64,000 nucleotides of DNA, taken from contig JAZKJV010003360.1 of assembly GCA_037367405.1 (NCBI GenBank), positions 124,001 to 188,000 on the forward strand, read 5' to 3'. A program made the translations under genes and the position numbers. Under the pieces are notes generated by a model. That model was not told the origin of the DNA. It ran no database searches and was given only the letters and a program-made list of their open reading frames with translations. Origin of the DNA: Ottelia alismoides (Eukaryota > Streptophyta > Magnoliopsida > Alismatales > Hydrocharitaceae). Positions 58,801-64,000 of the stretch are shown one piece after another; the stretch's first letter is position 1, and each line of letters starts with the position of its first letter.

Positions 58801-59444
58801 ACGTATAAAAAAGTTTAAAAAACTGAAAAATATAAACTCTTTTTCTGAATTTTAGTTGTTGTTTGTACTTTTCATAAAAATTACCTCCAGACTTTTATAG
58901 ATCCATTTGATATCTTAAATGGATTTTTCAAGTCTGGTTGGACAGTAGCTCCTTGTTTTTGGCTTTCTTGATTTTTAGAAAATTATATAAAAATTTGAAA
59001 AATCTGAAAAATTCACCAAAAACACTAATAAACCTAAAAAAATATAAAAACATTTTTGTTTGAATTTTTATAGCATTTTTGAGTGTTTAAATAATTTGTT
59101 GAGTGTGCTTGTTTTTATCTCTTCTTGTTTTTCCTTGTTATTGAAAATCCAAAAAAATATAAAAATAATTAAAAACCACCAAAAAATTAGTTTCTCTTTC
59201 TTTTTATTTCTTTGACTACTTCGTAGGCTGCGAGGCCAATTCGTGCTCCCTGAAACTGACCATGGGTGTTATACCAGGTTAATAATATAGCCATGACCGC
59301 TATTTTGTTTTATTGATTTTATCCCTTTGTTTGGTGGTTTGATATACAATTTTTCTTGATCGAGCCTATCACCTTGAGATCCGGGTCGCAACGACCCTTG
59401 TATTATTACCCTCACCCGGGTCTTTTGGATTTTTCGGCTCATCA
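55858..59444 (+). repeat. TE7 5' LTR
   Basis: It is 3587 bases, TGATGAAT to GGCTCATCA. The start is a palindrome (TGATGAAT, 4 bases, ATTCATCA). An AT-rich U3 (55900-56810) is followed by a GC-rich block (56815-58115) with G-boxes at 58260-58265 and 58272-58277 just after it, then AT-rich sequence again. The 222-codon Ser/Arg/Pro-rich frame at 57448-58116 and its overlapping frames lie in the GC-rich block and have no family resemblance; I do not call them genes. A weak TATA-like AGTATAAG is at 57064. Confidence 0.83.
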
Positions 59445-59447
59445 GAA

Positions 59448-59465
59448 TGGCGTCGTTGCTAGGGA
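59448..59465 (+). promoter_or_regulatory. TE7 primer binding site
   Basis: TGGCGTCGTTGCTAGGGA lies three bases after the LTR end. It is closest to the TE5 site, with one difference. Confidence 0.9.
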
Positions 59466-60093
59466 GCACGACTTAGTAGTTGTACTCGTTTTTTGTTTTT
59501 GTTTTCTTTTGTTTTTCTTGGTTTTTCGTGCCTTTTCTTTCATCCGTGGCTTTTCACGGCTTTTTGTTTTTGTTTTTTTTGTGTGTTTACTTTTATTTTT
59601 GTCTATATCATGCTTTATTTTATCTGTCCTATTTATTGTTTATCCAGTTCGACACGTCTGTTTGTTTGCTTGCGAGGGACCGAGGACCGAGGCGACTCTT
59701 CTCGAAGAGCCGGCGCAACCGTAAGATTCGGAGGCGGCTCCCTTCTGCATAGAGCTGCGGGAGAGCGCGAGGAGACGAGCAGGAGTGCGGGATTAGCTTA
59801 GCCTATATTAGTTTATTTTCAGCATACTTTTATTAATTGTAATAATACATGGACAAGACTGGACACTTGGTAGACTATCGGGGTCTTTTTCGCCGAGCAC
59901 CAGTGTGCTCAGGGGACCTCACCGGATTTTTCGCAGCTTTTCACGGTTTTCTATCGTTTATTTATTGCTTATTTGGTTTTCACGGTTTTGGCCTTAGCTT
60001 AGGATTTTCTTTGATTGCGTCATAATAAATAGGGTCCATGATTTAACCGAAATTCACGGGGTCTAATTATCTCACATAAAGCGGAGACAACAG
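59466..60093 (+). other. TE7 leader, cut by TE8
   Basis: T-rich sequence (59480-59640) is followed by complex sequence with ACCAGTGTGCTCAGGGGACC at 59899-59918, the counterpart of the TE5/TE6 GTGCAC hairpin but with GTGTGC. The overlapping frames at 59356-59801 are rich in Phe and are by-products of the T-rich tract. No gene is called. Confidence 0.65.
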
Positions 60094-63000
60094 TGTCGCT
60101 GTGGCGACCCTCAATGAATCTCGATCAAAGTCAACAATGAACCCATAACAGTATAAATCAAGTAATGAAAGACAAGTGTGGAGTCAAGTTTATTTTAACT
60201 CTACAATAATGTGTATAGTGAAAGTATGTGTAGAGTGTCGAACACAGGGAGCAAGCAGGATAGATCAGTGTGAAGTGCAAAATGTGTAATGTGATTAAAT
60301 GTCTACAAGATGCAAATGTTTTTGTGGGTTTTTAATTTTTAATTAATTTTTTTCTTTTTTTAATTTTGTATTTTGATTTTTAATTTACTGAATTTTATAT
60401 CTTCTTTTTATATTTTATATTTTTTTTGTTTTTATAAATAGAATATATAAATAATATAAGAAAAGAGGTGATAAGATATTTATAAAAATAAGAAAAAATG
60501 CTAAAAAATAAACAAATAAATTATTTTTGTCTTTTTATATTTTTCCACTGTTTTTGTAATTTTTGGTAGTTTTTCTGAATATTTTTGGTATATTTAAAAG
60601 CCAAAATACAAGAAAACAGTGAATTAGATACTGGCCGAAATTAAAATGGGAATGAAAAATAACAAACAGTAACAAAATTTTCCCAAATTAATTTTAAAAT
60701 AAAGGAAATAAAATAGGAAGCTACATGACTTGAGTTTATATTTTTATGATTTTTCAATGATTTTTTAGATTTTTATGAAGTTTTTAGGGGTTTTCTAATT
60801 TTTAAAGTTTTTGTTTTGAAATTTTTAATGATTTTAGGAATGGTACTAGAATACACTAAAATAGACCTTAGGTAATTTTTTTAGTATTTTTCAAGGAGTT
60901 TTGATATTTTTTCGATATTTTGTAATGCAAACATTAGCTGAAATGCATATTTTTTTATTTTTAATAAATATTAGAATGCAATAAAAATGCAATGCAAAAA
61001 TATAGCATGAATGAGCACGCACTCACGAGCTTATGGTATTTTTTTGTGAATTTTTCGAGTTAAAATGATGCTTAAAAAATAAGGAAAGCATGCAAAAATA
61101 CAAGGCCTATCAGGGGTATAAGTGAAAATAGATAAACATTCAGGGGTAAAAGTGCAATTTTTATGCAAAATATATAAATAAATATTGCATTTAATGGACT
61201 AATCACAAATATCAAGAACCGTAGGGGTATGCCTGCAAATAACCCACCAATTTACCCAAAAATATTACACTGTATATGAAAGTTCTTGGATCAAAATGAA
61301 ATACCCAAACCCTGGGGGGTCCCTTGCAAAATTCCCTTCACCTCACGTGTACTGGTCACGTGAAGTGACGTGGCGAGGACCTGAATGTAAATATAGAAAA
61401 CACAGGGGCCTAGGTGCTAATATTACAAAAGTTTTTACACTGCAACTAAAGTTTGAGGGTTAAATAAAAATTACAAAACTTGTGGGGGATAATATGCAAA
61501 AAAACCCACGCTAGCGCGGAGGCGGACGGCTCAGATGCATTCACTTATCCACGTGTCAGCTCCTCCTCACATGATGACGCTTCAGCCGCCGACGGTCGAG
61601 ATTAGACGAGGCGATGACGATCGAATGACTGGTGGCGTGGTGAATCCAACAGCAGCTGTAGCGTCTGGAAGACGCCCTTGATCGAACGACGATGAAGGCG
61701 GGAGGAAGAACAAGGACGAAGGTGCGACGAAGTGACCTTCTCCCGGCTCGAGCTCCAACCTCCGGCAGTCGTGACGGTCCCAAAATGGTTGCGGCTCTTC
61801 CTACAGGGGTCCTTTAGGTGCCGGCGGCTTCAAAACTCCTCGGCGACGGCCGGGGCGCTCGCTAAAAGGCGGCAGAGCTTTGGGCTCCGCGTATCTCCGA
61901 CGAGCGAGCAAACTAAGCTCCAGGTTCACGAGGTTGCTTTGACATGCAAGAAAAGGATGTGAAAGGGTCGAGGGCAAGTTGCCTCGACCCCGCGGTGGTG
62001 CGAAAGTGGCGGAGATGGCGTGACTGACGTGGATGGGACTCGGCCGGATGAGCAATCTGGCGAGGTGGTCGATTAGTGGCTGGAAGTGATGAAACACTAT
62101 GATCTTCGAGGTGAAATAATCCTAACACTAAGGAGAGTATAGTGCAAAAGAAAAGAAGGGGAAAAGAAGCTACCTCGATGGCTGGAGCCAGAGAGAAAAT
62201 GTACCTCAACCGCCGGCGAAGGGGGAGGTGGTGGAGCCGCCTCGAGCTTTGCTCGACCTGCCTGAGATACGCTGAAGGGAGCTGTCACCTCCCTTGACCG
62301 ATTAGGCAACCAATGGGGAGCGTAGCTATGGAGTGAGGGGTTCAAATTCAAAAGGGAAGAAGGGGCTCCATTTTATGTGGTTTGACTCTGTGACTTGGGT
62401 GTTTCAAAGATCGAGGTGTATCGGGCGACACGATGATCCATTACTCGACATAATCGATGGGCAAGTAAGCCTGGTGATCGAGGAGAAAAAGTCGCGAAGG
62501 GTGCGACATGAATCGATGCAAGATGCGGTCTCCAAAAATCGTCAAACATGGTCTAAAAACAAGGTCTGACATACTACAGGGTTGAAGGGCAGACAGTTGA
62601 CCGAGGTCAATGGAGACTGCCCCAGGAAAAACCCCTGAAAAATACCTTGTAAATTCAAATAAAATTAGTAAATGACTTTATTATTTTCAGGTTATTAAAT
62701 AAAAAATATTTGTTATTTTCTAAATTATTTTATGGTGATTTTTAATTATATTTATGAGGTATAATTCTATAAGTAACCTTTTATAGTCTTTATAGGTATA
62801 TTATCTATATATTTTATTATTTTATTTTTATATTATGTTTTTTCTTTATTTGTTTTTATTTATTATTTTATAATTTTTTAGGATATTTTTATATACTTAA
62901 AATTTTTTTATTTTGTTTTTCTGATGTGTTTTGTTTATTTAATAAAGTACAAGTATGTATTATACATGTATAAGTATAGGTATCATACCTATGTATTAGA

Positions 63001-63765
63001 TATATACAAGTATTTTATTTTATATTTCTTTTATGTTTTTATTTTGATTTTAATATACATATATATTATAAATAATATTTACAAAATTGTAAAAATATAA
63101 AAATATAAAAATAATGAATAAATAATAAAATGAATATTTTAATCTGTACAAGTATACAATAGGGGTCCAAAACTCAACTTTCAAACCGTAGCTCCGCCAA
63201 ATGTGAAACCACCGCCATTAAATAGCTTATTTTAATCTATATACAATTAAAGGTGAGTTTGATGCATTTGGAGTTTTTGTGAGATACTGGTCTTGGAAGT
63301 TGGGATTCTGGATTTTTATTTAGACCATAACTTTTTATCTTTACATTATTTTTCAGTGAAATCAATTTTGTATTTTTATTTATTAAGATATCTACAACTT
63401 TCATGTTCAAAGTTTCTTTACTTGAGGTATAAAAAGGGAACCAAAAATAGGTCCAAAAATGAATAAAGAATGAATTAAAAACATTGTATTCTGGCCCATA
63501 TCTCCCCCTACTTTATTCCTTGTCGACTTATTCATCAAGATGCCTATGTCTCGGGATTTTGGGTCATAAAATATTTACAATATTTTATTTTTTTTCTTTT
63601 CTTTTATTTATTCTATAATTTTGGCTTTAATTACAGTATTTTATACACTATTTACATGTACTTGCATGAATGCTAAGATGCTGGATTTAATGCTATTTAC
63701 ACGCATTTACTAGGGTTTTTGAGGTCAAAATGGTAGAATAAAGATGATGAAATGTGGATTCATCA
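60094..63765 (-). repeat. TE8 3' LTR
   Basis: It is about 3.67 kb. The conserved U3 block is at 63200-63420 (GTGAAACCACCGCCATT and ATCTACAACTTTCATG, complements of the TE1 motifs at 17529 and 17341). A GC-rich block is at 61500-62640, and G-boxes lie at 61344-61349 and 61357-61362. AT-rich low-complexity sequence is at 60310-60960 and 62640-63140. The frames in the GC block (for example 61801-62209) are not supported as genes. Confidence 0.8.
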
Positions 63766-63818
63766 CCCCCCTATACTTTACCTTTGCTAATCCCTAGCAA
63801 ACACTTATGCAATAAGTG
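63766..63818 (-). promoter_or_regulatory. TE8 PPT with two upstream hairpins
   Basis: On the - strand AAAGTATAGGGGGG abuts the LTR. Hairpin 2 (63783-63801) has arms TTTGCTA and TAGCAAA with a 5-base loop. Hairpin 1 (63802-63818) has arms CACTTAT and ATAAGTG. This is the best-preserved example of the set. Confidence 0.85.
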
Positions 63819-64000
63819 CAAAAAGAAAAAGAAAGAAAAGAAAAAGAAGAAAGTGGATTACATTTGATTATCAAACCTTTCTTCACAAAATCAAAGTTTG
63901 TAGCTTAAAACGGACCTTTGGAATTTTAGTGCGGGCGGAACCTTAGTGAGAACCAGATTTGAAATCCAACAGTCCCTGAGAATCTCAAAACTCTATTCAA
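63819..64000 (-). other. TE8 start of the non-coding 3' region
   Basis: A purine-rich stretch (63820-63850) is followed by blocks shared with TE4 (GACCTTTGG near 63913; a GCGGAACCTTAGTG(A/G)GA-like block near 63938). It matches the order seen at 27091-27260 in TE4. No gene is present. Confidence 0.6.

Larger units (their letters stand above)
55858..60093 (+). mobile_element. TE7: 5' LTR, primer site and leader of an element nested in TE6
   Basis: It starts TGATGAATACCC inside TE6's RT region; the preceding GTGGA should recur at its far end outside the window. It contains the LTR, the primer site and 600 bases of leader, and is then cut by TE8 at 60094. The leader resembles those of TE5/TE6 (AGGGGACCTCAC at 59911-59922). 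Confidence 0.82.
60094..64000 (-). mobile_element. TE8: 3' LTR and PPT region of an element running out of the window
   Basis: On the - strand the LTR starts TGATGAATCCAC at 63765, directly after the PPT, and ends ...AGCGACA at about 60094. The interior lies to the right, beyond 64000. The left boundary is the first TG after the TE7 leader stops matching its relatives; it could be a few bases off. Confidence 0.78.

Noticed and set aside
59356..59801. Phe-rich frames that look like signal or membrane segments
   Set aside because: They come from the T-rich zone just after the TE7 primer site, a non-coding leader in the related elements.
61556..62569. Several 75- to 98-codon frames
   Set aside because: They lie in the GC-rich block of the TE8 LTR, overlap on both strands, and show no domain.
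1..64000. CRISPR arrays, tRNA or rRNA genes
   Set aside because: No regularly spaced short direct repeats with unique spacers, no cloverleaf with A and B boxes, and no rRNA-like stretch was seen. The primer sites are complements of a tRNA end, not tRNA genes.

Overview
The window looks like plant nuclear heterochromatin built almost entirely of old, nested Ty3/Gypsy LTR retrotransposons. The gag-pol type is Tat/Athila-like: the pre-protease motif VTLRSGR, Gag with a Q/H/P-rich C-terminal tract, LTRs of about 3 to 4 kb, and primer sites resembling the tRNA-Asp site TGGCGCCGTTGCCGGGGA. I see no intact host gene, tRNA, rRNA or CRISPR array. Nearly every reading frame is broken by stops and frameshifts. 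The host is most likely a flowering plant; the sequence does not let me be more precise.

I name the elements TE1 to TE8 from left to right. TE1 (+, 1-20911; 5' end outside the window) carries decayed gag, protease, RT, RNase H and integrase, then a long non-coding 3' region and a 3.9 kb 3' LTR. TE2 (-, 4699-13900) is inserted in TE1's integrase core, with a clear 5-bp target duplication GGTAG; it lacks pol. TE3 (-, 20912-24022) is a pol-only remnant whose RT and RNase H active-site motifs are still readable. It is bounded on the left by the end of TE1's LTR and on the right by TE4. TE4 (-, 24023-35174) has two LTRs, a primer site and a protease-like frame but no RT or integrase. A 140-bp tail like that of an RTE-type LINE (35175-35313) joins TE4 to a 5'-truncated LTR of TE5. 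TE5 (+, 35314-47137) and TE6 (+, 50667-55857) are closely related gag-pol elements sharing one LTR between them (47138-50666). TE7 (+, LTR 55858-59444, primer site and leader to 60093) interrupts TE6 in the RT region. TE8 (-, 60094-64000 and beyond) interrupts TE7's leader.

TE1, TE3, TE5 and TE6 are remnants of elements that coded for their own enzymes. TE2 and TE4 lack RT and integrase but keep the LTRs, the polypurine tract (PPT) and the structured 3' region, so they were presumably mobilised by relatives.

The most interesting signals are structural and recur across elements in both orientations: (1) an array of hairpins between pol and the 3' LTR, with stems CTATACTTAGG/CCTAAGTATAG, whose right arm plus following G-run copies the element's own PPT; (2) a 7-bp stem hairpin just upstream of the PPT, kept with a different stem sequence in TE2; (3) a palindrome at the LTR terminus (TGATGAAT, short variable loop, ATTCATCA); (4) a leader hairpin with a GTGCAC loop. 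All boundaries and similarities were judged by eye, without alignment software.
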